A stretch of DNA of 64,000 bases from CALNYS01 sp942490855 (lineage in GTDB: Bacteria; Planctomycetota; Phycisphaerae; Phycisphaerales; UBA1924): NCBI GenBank assembly GCA_942490855.1, contig CALNYS010000002.1, positions 186,001 to 250,000 on the forward strand, given 5' to 3'. A program made the translations under genes and the position numbers. The notes under the pieces were generated by a model. That model did not search any database and had not been told where the DNA came from. It saw only the letters and a program-made list of their open reading frames with translations. Below are positions 57,643 through 64,000 of this stretch, piece by piece. Positions within the stretch are counted from its first letter, which is position 1, and the number at the start of each line of letters is the position of its first letter.

Positions 57643-60492
57643 TTAGCGTGCGGCCGCCGGGGCCGGGGCCCCGATCGCGGCGCTCAGGAACGCTTCGGTT
57701 TCCTTGGTGTGCTGCTTCTTCGACCCCGTCGCCGGGGTGGCGCTCGCCTCGCGTCCGATGTAGGGCAGCGGGCCCCACCCGAGCTCGTCCCGGACCGCGT
57801 GGTCGAAGTACTTGTACGCGCCCGCGTTCTTCGTCTCTTCCTGAGCCCACACGCGCTCGGCGGAAGGGTACCGGGCGACGATCCGCTCGAGCTCAAGCGT
57901 GTTGAGCGGGTAGAGCTGCTCGACCCGCACCACCGCGACGTCGTGGTCCCGCCCGGTCTCAGCGCGGCGCTTCACGAGGTCGTAGTACACCTTGCCCGAG
58001 CACAGGATCAGGCGCGACGCGCCCGCGGCCGTCGCGTCGTTGGCGTACGCGGGGTCGTCGATGATGTCGCAGAACGAACCCGACGCCAGCTCCGAGAGCT
58101 CGCTCGTCGCCTCGGGCAGACGCAGCAGGCTCTTGGGGCTCATGACGATCAGCGGCTTGCGGAACGTGCGCGCCACCTGACGCCGGAGCACGTGGAAGAT
58201 CTGCGCCGGGGTCGTCGGGTTCACCACCTGGATGTTGTCGTCGGCGCACAGATCGAGGCAGCGCTCAAGACGCGCCGAGGAGTGCTCCGGGCCCTGCCCC
58301 TCGTACCCGTGCGGCAGCAGCAGCGTCAGACCGCTCCAGCGCTGCCACTTGATCTCGGCGCTGGCGATGTACTGGTCGATGATGATCTGCGTGCCGTTGC
58401 TGAAGTCGCCGAACTGAGCTTCCCAGATCACCAGCATGCTCGGGTCCGCGAGCGAGTAGCCGTACTCGAAACCGAGCACGCCGTACTCCGAGAGCGGCGA
58501 GTCGTAGATGCACGCCCGCGCCTGCATCGTGCGACCGTCGCTGCCCACGTCGCAGGGGCCCTGCCCCTCGACGCCCGGGCGCCCCATCTCGCGCAGGTTG
58601 TTCAGCGGGACGTACGCGTCGCCCGTGTTCGAGTCGCGCAGCACCGCGTGGCGGTGGCTGAACGTCCCGCGCCGGCTGTCCTGACCGGACACCCGCACCG
58701 AGTTCCCGTCGATCAGCAGCGTGCCGAACGCCAACGCCTCGGCGGTGCCCCAGTCGAGCGGCTGCTCGTCGAGCACGTTCTGCGTCCGCTTCGCCAGCTG
58801 CTTGGCAAGCAGCTTGTGCGGCGTGAACCCCTCGGGCCACACCGACAGCGCCCGCCCGACTTCCTTGAGCGTCTCGGTCGCGACGCCCGTCTCCACCGGC
58901 TCGTGCGAGTAGTCGTTCCCGTACCCCTGCCAGCGCCACGAGCCCGGGTCGATCGTCGGGTCCTGCGGCTCGACGGCGACGCTGTTCTGCGCCTTGTCCA
59001 TCTGCGCCTCGAGGCTGTCGCGGATCTCGCGCACGCGGTCCTCGCTGATCACGCCCTGCGAGAGCAGCTTCTCCGCGTACACCTTCAGCGTGCTGGGCTT
59101 CTTCTTGATCAGCCCCGCCATGATCGGCTGCGTGAACGACGGGTCGTCGCCCTCGTTGTGCCCGTACTTCCGGTAGCACCACATGTCCACGACGATGTCG
59201 CGCTTGAACGTCTGGCGGTACTCGAGCGCCAGCTCGGCCGCGAAGACCACCGCCTCGGGGTCCTCGCCGTTCACGTGGATCACCGGCGCCTCGATCATCT
59301 TCACGATGTCCGAGCAGTACGGGCTCGAGCGCGCGTCGTCGGGACCGGTCGTGAACCCGATGAGGTTGTTCACGATCACGTGCACGCACCCGCCCACCGT
59401 GTACCCGGGGAGCTGGCTGTAGTTGAGCGTCTCCTGCACGACGCCCTGCCCGATGAACGCCGCGTCGCCGTGGATCAGCACCGGCGCCGTCTTCAGACGC
59501 GCATCGTCAGAGCGCAGGCGCTGCTTGGCGCGCGTGCGCCCCAGCACCACGCCGTTGACCGATTCGAGGTGGCTCGGGTTGGAGCTCAGCACCACGCGGA
59601 TCGGGTCGCCGTCGATGGTCTCGCGGTCGCCCGAGTACCCGAGGTGGTACTTCACGTCCCCGCCGCCCTCGTCGAAGTCCTTGCTCCACGCGTCCTCGAA
59701 CTCCGTGAAGATCTGCTCGTACGTCTTGCCGAGGATGTTCTTGAGCACGTTCAGGCGCCCGCGGTGGGGCATGCCCATCACCAGCTCCTCAACGCCCAGC
59801 TTGGGCGACTTCTGCACGATCGCGTCCAGCAGCGGGATCAGCGACTCGCCGCCCTCAAGGCTAAACCGCTTCTGCCCCACGTAGCGCTTGTGCAGGAACG
59901 TCTCGAACAGCTCCGCGCGGTGCAGCTTCAGCAGGATGTGCTCGCGCTGCGCCGACGTCAGGTCCAGGCGCGCCCGCGTGCGCTCGAGGCGATCGCCGAG
60001 CCACTCCCGCTCGTCGCGCCGAGAGACGTGCTGGTACTCCACGCCGATCGTTCGGCAGTACGTGTCCTCGAGCAGCCCGATCACCTCGCGCAGGGTCATC
60101 GTCCCCCCGCCCGGCATGTCCGGGATGGGGTACACCGCGTCGAGATCGCTCTCGCTCAGCCCGTGGAACGCGGGGTCGAGCGTCTTGGGACGCTGACGCT
60201 CGCGACCGAAGGGATCCAGCTGCGCCGCGAGGTGCCCGTGCGCGCGGTACGAGCGGACCAGGTCCGCCACCGCGATGCCCTTGGACAGAGCCGCGTCGCT
60301 CCCGCCCCCGCCTCCGCTCACGCCGCTGGAGCCGTCGCCTCCTCGCGCGCCGAGGTCGAAGCCTCGGAAGAAGGACTCGAGATCCGGCGCGACCGAGGCC
60401 GGGTTGGCCTTCCAGGCGCGGTACTGCTCATCCAAGTACTCACCGGACCATGAGTTAACGGAATCACTCGCGGCTTTGACGGGGGTAGTCAT
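57643..60492 (-). CDS. sucA: 2-oxoglutarate dehydrogenase E1 component
   Basis: 949 residues, the normal length. N-terminal E2-binding element NSWSGEYLDEQYRAWKANPA, then LVRSYRAHGHLAAQLDPFGR, EEFVMGMPHRGRLNVL-like block VEELVMGMPHRGRLNVLKNI, HGDAAFIGQGVVQETLNYSQ (ThDP/Mg2+ region) and LPHGYEGQGPEHSSARLERC in the C-terminal transketolase part. It decarboxylates 2-oxoglutarate and loads lipoyl-E2. TAGACT at 60558-60553 is a possible -10 for the sucAB unit. Confidence 0.97.
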   Translation of the reverse strand: MTTPVKAASDSVNSWSGEYLDEQYRAWKANPASVAPDLESFFRGFDLGARGGDGSSGVSGGGGGSDAALSKGIAVADLVRSYRAHGHLAAQLDPFGRERQRPKTLDPAFHGLSESDLDAVYPIPDMPGGGTMTLREVIGLLEDTYCRTIGVEYQHVSRRDEREWLGDRLERTRARLDLTSAQREHILLKLHRAELFETFLHKRYVGQKRFSLEGGESLIPLLDAIVQKSPKLGVEELVMGMPHRGRLNVLKNILGKTYEQIFTEFEDAWSKDFDEGGGDVKYHLGYSGDRETIDGDPIRVVLSSNPSHLESVNGVVLGRTRAKQRLRSDDARLKTAPVLIHGDAAFIGQGVVQETLNYSQLPGYTVGGCVHVIVNNLIGFTTGPDDARSSPYCSDIVKMIEAPVIHVNGEDPEAVVFAAELALEYRQTFKRDIVVDMWCYRKYGHNEGDDPSFTQPIMAGLIKKKPSTLKVYAEKLLSQGVISEDRVREIRDSLEAQMDKAQNSVAVEPQDPTIDPGSWRWQGYGNDYSHEPVETGVATETLKEVGRALSVWPEGFTPHKLLAKQLAKRTQNVLDEQPLDWGTAEALAFGTLLIDGNSVRVSGQDSRRGTFSHRHAVLRDSNTGDAYVPLNNLREMGRPGVEGQGPCDVGSDGRTMQARACIYDSPLSEYGVLGFEYGYSLADPSMLVIWEAQFGDFSNGTQIIIDQYIASAEIKWQRWSGLTLLLPHGYEGQGPEHSSARLERCLDLCADDNIQVVNPTTPAQIFHVLRRQVARTFRKPLIVMSPKSLLRLPEATSELSELASGSFCDIIDDPAYANDATAAGASRLILCSGKVYYDLVKRRAETGRDHDVAVVRVEQLYPLNTLELERIVARYPSAERVWAQEETKNAGAYKYFDHAVRDELGWGPLPYIGREASATPATGSKKQHTKETEAFLSAAIGAPAPAAAR

Positions 60493-60669
60493 CGGGCGGG
60501 CTCACGGGCTGCGGGCGTGCGAACCGCCGACCAAAACGCCGGCGGACCCAACAGTCTAGTGCCTCCATCGGCCCGCGGAAGCGACGCGATAAGGGATTTC
60601 CGGGCCTGCGCCCCCTCCAACCCCCACAACCGCCCCGGAAGCCGTTATCACAGAGCGCGAGGACTGTTG

Positions 60670-60924
60670 ATGAACCACCTGCGCCGGGACAGCCTGTTCA
60701 CACGCTTCGCCATCGTCGCGCTCTTCCTGAGCGGGCCGCTCCTCGTCTTCTGGCTCTGCTACAGCGTCCTCGGCTGGGCCCTCTGGATCAGCGTCCTCGC
60801 CGCCCTCCTCGGCGGCACCGCCGGGTGCACCGTCGTCGCGATCGTCCTGCTCACGATCATGGGCAGCGGCTGGGCCCTCGGGCTCTTCCGCGAGAAGAAG
60901 CCCCCCACCGACACCGCCGCCTGA
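60670..60924 (+). CDS. small two-helix membrane protein
   Basis: 84 residues with GAGGA upstream of the ATG. Two long hydrophobic segments (FAIVALFLSGPLLVFWLCYS and LGGTAGCTVVAIVLLTIMGS) and a charged tail (FREKKPPTDTAA). No family recognised. It ends one base before the convergent mutL stop. Confidence 0.65.
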   Translation: MNHLRRDSLFTRFAIVALFLSGPLLVFWLCYSVLGWALWISVLAALLGGTAGCTVVAIVLLTIMGSGWALGLFREKKPPTDTAA

Positions 60925-60925
60925 C

Positions 60926-61495
60926 TCACCCCCGACGCCCGAAGAGCTTCTCCAGCTCCCCGATCGTCAGGCGCACGCTCGTCGGGCGCCCGTGCGGGCA
61001 GCTCGACGACCGCTCGACCGTCTGGCGCATCCGGATCAGCTCCGCGATCTCCCCGTCGCTCAGCCGGTCCCCCGCCTTCACCGCCGCCTTGCACGCCATC
61101 ATGTCCAGCGTCTCGTGCAGCGCGGCCTCGTCGCCTGCCGGCAGATCATCGGCGCACGCCGCTTCTAGAAGCCCCGTTAGGAACGGCCCCGGATCGACCC
61201 GCCGCTGCGTCAGGAACGTCGGGAACGCGTGGATCGCCACGTCCTCGGGCCCCATCCGCCCCGCCTCGATGCCCAGCCGCGTCAGCAACGGCGCTAGCTC
61301 GTCGAGCCGGTCGGCCCGCTCCGCGCCCACGCGCACGACGATCGGCGTCAGCATCGGCTGCGACTCCAGCGTCCCCCCGCCGATGCGCGCGCGCAGCTTC
61401 TCGAACATCACCCGCTCGTGCAGCGCGTGCTGATCGATAATCAGCATCCCCTGCTCGTCCTCCGCGACGAGATAGCTCGAGTGGATCTGCAGCAC
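60926..61495 (-). CDS. mutL: DNA mismatch repair protein MutL, C-terminal part (after a frameshift)
   Basis: About 189 residues in the downstream frame; the GTG at 61495 is a nominal start. It contains the MutL dimerisation domain: LQIHSSYLVAEDEQGMLIID, QHALHERVMFEKLRARIGGG, MMACKAAVKAGDRLSDGEIA and ELIRMRQTVERSSSCPHGRP then TSVRLT. It follows the N-terminal part in a shifted frame, with one base apparently missing near 61505-61520. The motifs CPHGRP and QHALHER are the usual metal-site elements. Confidence 0.85.
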   Translation of the reverse strand: MLQIHSSYLVAEDEQGMLIIDQHALHERVMFEKLRARIGGGTLESQPMLTPIVVRVGAERADRLDELAPLLTRLGIEAGRMGPEDVAIHAFPTFLTQRRVDPGPFLTGLLEAACADDLPAGDEAALHETLDMMACKAAVKAGDRLSDGEIAELIRMRQTVERSSSCPHGRPTSVRLTIGELEKLFGRRG

Positions 61496-62781
61496 CCGCT
61501 GGCGCGCACAGGTGCGGGCAGCTCCATCTCCGCCGCGGCCGGCCGCGCCGGCTCCACCTCGCCCCACCGCCGATCGCCCGTCTCCTCCGCGACCTCCTGC
61601 AACACCCGCTGCGTCTGCTGCGGCCCGAGCGACTTGAACGCCTCGACGAAGTCGCGGGCGTTCGCGTTCTCGGGCACGCGCACCTCGATCGCGCCGGACC
61701 CGAACTCCGCCCGCGCCCGGTCGCGGATCAGCGATTCCACCGCGTTCGAGGGCGTCAGGTCCGCCCCGCGCAGCGCCTCGCGCACCGCGCGCAGCACCAC
61801 CGAGTGCACCATCGAACGGTCGCGGAAGCGCACCTCGGACTTGGCCGGGTGCACGTTCACGTCCACCGCCTCTGGCGTCATCTCCAGCATCAGCACCGCC
61901 GTGGCGCGCCGGCCCGGGTCGATCAGCCCGCGGTACGCCTCCTGCAGCGCGTGCTGCACCGTGCCGTCGTTGATCGGGCGCCCGTTCACATAGAACCGCT
62001 GCCCGCGCGCCGTCGGGCGCGCAAGCTCCGGCAGCCCCGCGAGCCCCCACAGCGTCACGCCCCGCCCCGCCGAGTCCTGCTCGTCGGCGTGGACCTCGAG
62101 CATCTTGTCCCCGAGCTCCTTGCCCAGCACCGCCAGCGCCCGGTCGCGCGGCCCCTGCCCGCTGGGCAGGTCGATCGGCGTGCGCCCGTCCGTCGTCACC
62201 CGGAACCCGACGCCCGGGTGCGAGACCGCCAGGTCGCGCACCACGTCCACGCAGCGCGTCTGCTCGGTGCGGGCCGTGCGCAGGAACTTGCGCCGCGCCG
62301 GCGCGTTGAAGAACAGGTTGCGCACGCTCACGCTCGTGCCCACCGGCCCGCTGTCCGGGCGAACCTCTCCCGAGGTCGCCCCCGCGACTTCCAGCCGCCA
62401 CGCCGACTCGTCGCTCGGCTGCCGGGAGCGGATCGACAGACGCGACACCGACGCGATCGACGCCAGCGCCTCGCCCCGGAACCCCATCGTCGCGATGCGG
62501 TCGAGGTCCTCCGGGTCGCGCAGCTTGCTCGTCGCGTGGGGCGCCGTCGCCAGCGCCAGCTGCTCGGGCGGGATCCCCCCGCCGTCGTCGGTCACCCGCA
62601 CCAGCTCGACGCCGCCCGCTTCCAGCTCGATCTCGATCCGCGTCGCCCCGGCGTCGAGGGCGTTGTCGATCAGCTCCTTCACGACCGACGCCGGGCGCTC
62701 CACCACCTCCCCCGCCGCGATCTGGCTCGCGACGAGCGGGGAGAGCTCGCGGATCTCGGAAACATCGGTGTGGGCTGGCAT
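61441..62781 (-). CDS. mutL: DNA mismatch repair protein MutL, N-terminal ATPase part (before a frameshift)
   Basis: 446 residues. GHKL ATPase with IAAGEVVERPASVVKELIDN, DNALDAGATRIEIELEAGG, VTDDGGGIPPEQLALATAPH, TSKLRDPEDLDRIATMGFRG, EALASIASVSRLSI and FYVNGRPI. After MELPAPVRA the reading frame leaves the family (SGCCRSTRAISSRRTSRGC) while the proper continuation is in the overlapping frame of the C-terminal part. MutL couples mismatch recognition by MutS to strand removal. TAGAAT lies 7 bases before the ATG, so the mRNA is predicted to be leaderless. Confidence 0.9.
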   Translation of the reverse strand: MPAHTDVSEIRELSPLVASQIAAGEVVERPASVVKELIDNALDAGATRIEIELEAGGVELVRVTDDGGGIPPEQLALATAPHATSKLRDPEDLDRIATMGFRGEALASIASVSRLSIRSRQPSDESAWRLEVAGATSGEVRPDSGPVGTSVSVRNLFFNAPARRKFLRTARTEQTRCVDVVRDLAVSHPGVGFRVTTDGRTPIDLPSGQGPRDRALAVLGKELGDKMLEVHADEQDSAGRGVTLWGLAGLPELARPTARGQRFYVNGRPINDGTVQHALQEAYRGLIDPGRRATAVLMLEMTPEAVDVNVHPAKSEVRFRDRSMVHSVVLRAVREALRGADLTPSNAVESLIRDRARAEFGSGAIEVRVPENANARDFVEAFKSLGPQQTQRVLQEVAEETGDRRWGEVEPARPAAAEMELPAPVRASGCCRSTRAISSRRTSRGC

Positions 62782-62788
62782 GGCGGCG

Positions 62789-62794
62789 ATTCTA
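62789..62794 (-). promoter_or_regulatory. -10 element of a predicted leaderless promoter (mutL)
   Basis: TAGAAT on the minus strand, 7 bases before the ATG at 62781. It lies in a 44-base divergent intergenic gap that also holds the yhhQ -10. Confidence 0.45.
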
Positions 62795-62813
62795 CGCCCG
62801 CCCGCGCCACGCG

Positions 62814-62819
62814 TATCCT
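62814..62819 (+). promoter_or_regulatory. -10 element of a predicted leaderless promoter (yhhQ)
   Basis: TATCCT, 6 bases before the ATG at 62826. No Shine-Dalgarno in the gap. Confidence 0.4.
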
Positions 62820-62825
62820 GATCCC

Positions 62826-63656
62826 ATGCACGCCGAGCCTCTCCCCTCCCAGCAGCACGCCTACAACGATCTCCCCGCCTTGAGCGAGGCGAGACTCCAC
62901 GAGCGGCGCGAGCGCGTTTTCCTCGTCTTCGCCGGGATCTTTCTCGGGTCCCTCGCGATGCTCAACATCCTGGGCATCACCCGCTTCCTGAACCTCGCGT
63001 GGTTCGTCGAGGGCTCGAGCGAGTGGGACTACAAGCTCGCCGTCGCCGTCGGCGTGCTCCCCTACCCCATCACGTTCCTCTGCACGGACTTCATCTCCGA
63101 GCTCTACGGCAGGAAGCGCGCCAACTGGGTCGTTGCGGTGGGGTTCATGCTCAACCTGTGGGTGATGCTCGTCCTCTGGGTCGGCGGTCTCTGGCCGGGC
63201 TTCGAGCCCGCGGGTCAGGAAGGGACGGGCGTGTTCTTCGAAGTGCGCACGCTCGCGTTCGGCGCCGTCGCCGCCTCGATGGTCGCCTACCTCGTCGCCC
63301 AGCTCGTGGACGTGCAGGTCTTCCACTTCTGGAAACGCGTCACCAACGGCAAGCACCTGTGGCTGCGCAACAACGGATCAACGCTCGTGTCCCAGCTCGT
63401 GGACACAACGGCCGTCATCCTGATCACGCACTTCTATGCGCACGCGCTGCCGATCAACGAAGACGCCGCTCTCGCCTCGCAGCTCGTGGCGTTCATCGCG
63501 ACGGGCTACGTCTTCAAGGTGCTCATGGCCGCACTCGACACGCTCCCCTTCTACGCCGGGAGCTACTGGCTGGCCCGCTACCTGCGCCTCCCGCCCCCCA
63601 CCGGAGCCGCCCCCCACCCGCCGGCCGCGGCCGCGGTGGAAGCGGGGGTGGGATAA
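62826..63656 (+). CDS. yhhQ: queuosine precursor transporter (YhhQ/VUT family)
   Basis: 276 residues, at least six membrane helices. The family signature LPYPITFLCTDFISELYGRK followed by RANWVVAVGF is present, as are VDVQVFHFWKRVTNGKHLWL, RNNGSTLVSQLVDTTAVILI and ATGYVFKVLMAALDTLPFYA. These proteins import preQ0/preQ1 precursors for tRNA queuosine. The start is supported by the leaderless -10. Confidence 0.92.
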   Translation: MHAEPLPSQQHAYNDLPALSEARLHERRERVFLVFAGIFLGSLAMLNILGITRFLNLAWFVEGSSEWDYKLAVAVGVLPYPITFLCTDFISELYGRKRANWVVAVGFMLNLWVMLVLWVGGLWPGFEPAGQEGTGVFFEVRTLAFGAVAASMVAYLVAQLVDVQVFHFWKRVTNGKHLWLRNNGSTLVSQLVDTTAVILITHFYAHALPINEDAALASQLVAFIATGYVFKVLMAALDTLPFYAGSYWLARYLRLPPPTGAAPHPPAAAAVEAGVG

Positions 63657-63661
63657 ACCAA

Positions 63662-63710
63662 CTCCGCCTCCCTCTCCCCATCTCTGATGGGGAGAGGGCA
63701 GGGCGAGGGG
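63662..63710. repeat. GGGGAGAGGG palindromic repeat copy 2
   Basis: CCCTCTCCCCATC (63670-63682) and GATGGGGAGAGGG (63686-63698) form 13-bp perfect arms around TCT, followed by CAGGGCGAGGGG. The first 37 bases or so are shared with copy 4. Confidence 0.8.
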
Positions 63711-63772
63711 TCGTTCCCAATCGCTCGCGTAGCGAGCGCTTCCATCGAATTCAGGCGGAGAAGAACCGGAAA

Positions 63773-63815
63773 CCCCTCACCCCAACCCTCTCCCCTTGGA
63801 AAGGGGAGAGGGAGC
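63773..63815. repeat. GGGGAGAGGG palindromic repeat copy 3 (inverted orientation)
   Basis: CCCCTCACCCCAACCCTCTC begins the copy. The CCCTCTCCCC and GGGGAGAGGG arms surround TTGGAAA. The CCCTCACCCC tail is on the left, so the element is inverted relative to copies 2 and 4. A separate small palindrome CGCTCGC/GCGAGCG lies just to the left at about 63722-63738. Confidence 0.8.
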
Positions 63816-63883
63816 CGGATGACGTGTCTCATCGGCTCGCGAGCGCCGACACGGATCACCACACCGAAACGCGACACCGCGGC

Positions 63884-63933
63884 CTCCGCCTCCCTCTCCC
63901 CATCTCTGATGGGGAGAGGGCCGGGGTGAGGGG
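63884..63933. repeat. GGGGAGAGGG palindromic repeat copy 4
   Basis: Same CTCCGCCTCCCTCTCC opening and 13-bp arms as copy 2, with the CCGGGGTGAGGGG tail of copy 1. It ends directly at the stop codon of the gene that enters from the right edge. Confidence 0.8.
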
Positions 63934-64000
63934 CTACTCCCCCTTCCCTGCCTCCTTCAGAATCAGCCGCAGCACCGCCTCGAGATCCCGCGACACGTCG
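63934..64000 (-). CDS. C-terminal end of an unidentified gene (start outside window)
   Basis: Only the last 21 codons and a TAG stop are visible: DVSRDLEAVLRLILKEAGKG then E. A helix ending of this form is seen in DUF559 (Vsr-like) endonuclease proteins, which often neighbour repeats like those here, but the fragment is too short to assign. Confidence 0.4.
   Translation of the reverse strand, partial: DVSRDLEAVLRLILKEAGKGE

Noticed and set aside
56464..60453. A 1329-codon plus-strand open frame opposite sucB and sucA
   Set aside because: Antisense shadow; composition is low complexity and both minus-strand genes are unmistakable.
63662..63933. CRISPR array
   Set aside because: Copies are palindromic, alternate in orientation and are unevenly spaced without spacers of constant length.

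Overview
The window is about 64 kb of very GC-rich bacterial chromosome. It most resembles a Phycisphaerae-type member of the Planctomycetota. This is inferred from gene content, since no rRNA is present. The clues are several secreted proteins that end in a paired dockerin-like motif (DLNGDGxVxxxDLxxLLAAWG), a PEP-CTERM-like protein, an ECF sigma factor joined to a Ser/Thr kinase, a planctomycete-style cytochrome c domain, and a complete mreBCD locus. Gene order is dense, with many 4-base start/stop overlaps. Three conserved genes (pilB/gspE, the ECF-kinase gene, mutL) are each broken by a single-base frameshift, which suggests either residual assembly errors or real decay.

Layout. 1-7.8 kb (minus strand): a type II secretion / type IV pilus-like operon (PilZ protein, GspE ATPase, GspF, pseudopilins G, H, I, J, a small pilin-like protein, and an actin-like PilM/GspL protein cut by the window edge). 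The GspJ-like pseudopilin carries two extra carbohydrate-binding-like domains. 7.9-11.6 kb: a ferric iron ABC importer (FbpC, FbpB, FbpA) behind a promoter whose -35/-10 spacer is a 19-bp Fur-like palindrome. 11.6-17.3 kb: a dockerin-tailed secreted protein, an AsmA-like protein, a membrane/cytochrome c protein, a CtlX-type amidinotransferase relative, and a PEP-CTERM-like protein with a strong promoter and a terminator. 17.4-24.2 kb: LemA, an M48 protease, PEP carboxykinase, tRNA-His, another dockerin protein, and HtpX. 24.4-32.4 kb: a degenerate kinase, an AraC-type regulator, an SRPBCC protein, a dockerin protein, and the ECF sigma / Ser-Thr kinase / FGE-like locus. 32.4-37.4 kb: tRNA-Val and an RND efflux adaptor and pump. 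37.4-43.7 kb: an RTX-plus-dockerin protein, Rpe, a histidine-phosphatase relative without its histidines, AccD, Lnt, and a HEAT-repeat lipoprotein. 43.9-48.6 kb: a coiled-coil membrane protein, a small membrane protein, MreB, MreC, MreD, and phenylalanine hydroxylase. 48.6-56.2 kb: a secreted unknown, a UvrD-type helicase-nuclease, a low-molecular-weight phosphatase, and a large FG-GAP/dockerin protein. 56.3-64 kb: the SucB and SucA subunits of 2-oxoglutarate dehydrogenase, a small membrane protein, MutL, a YhhQ-type queuosine precursor transporter, and a cluster of palindromic GGGGAGAGGG repeats.

How the parts fit. The secretion operon could export the dockerin-tailed and PEP-CTERM-like proteins, although no secretin is in view. 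Regulation appears to use two modes. Some genes have ordinary promoters with Shine-Dalgarno sites. At least nine genes instead have a TAnnnT hexamer only 6-7 bases before the start codon and no Shine-Dalgarno, which predicts leaderless mRNAs. The most notable items for follow-up are the apparent sigma-kinase-FGE single polypeptide, the carbohydrate-binding pseudopilin, the leaderless promoter set, and two enzyme-family members (kinase and phosphatase) that have lost catalytic residues.
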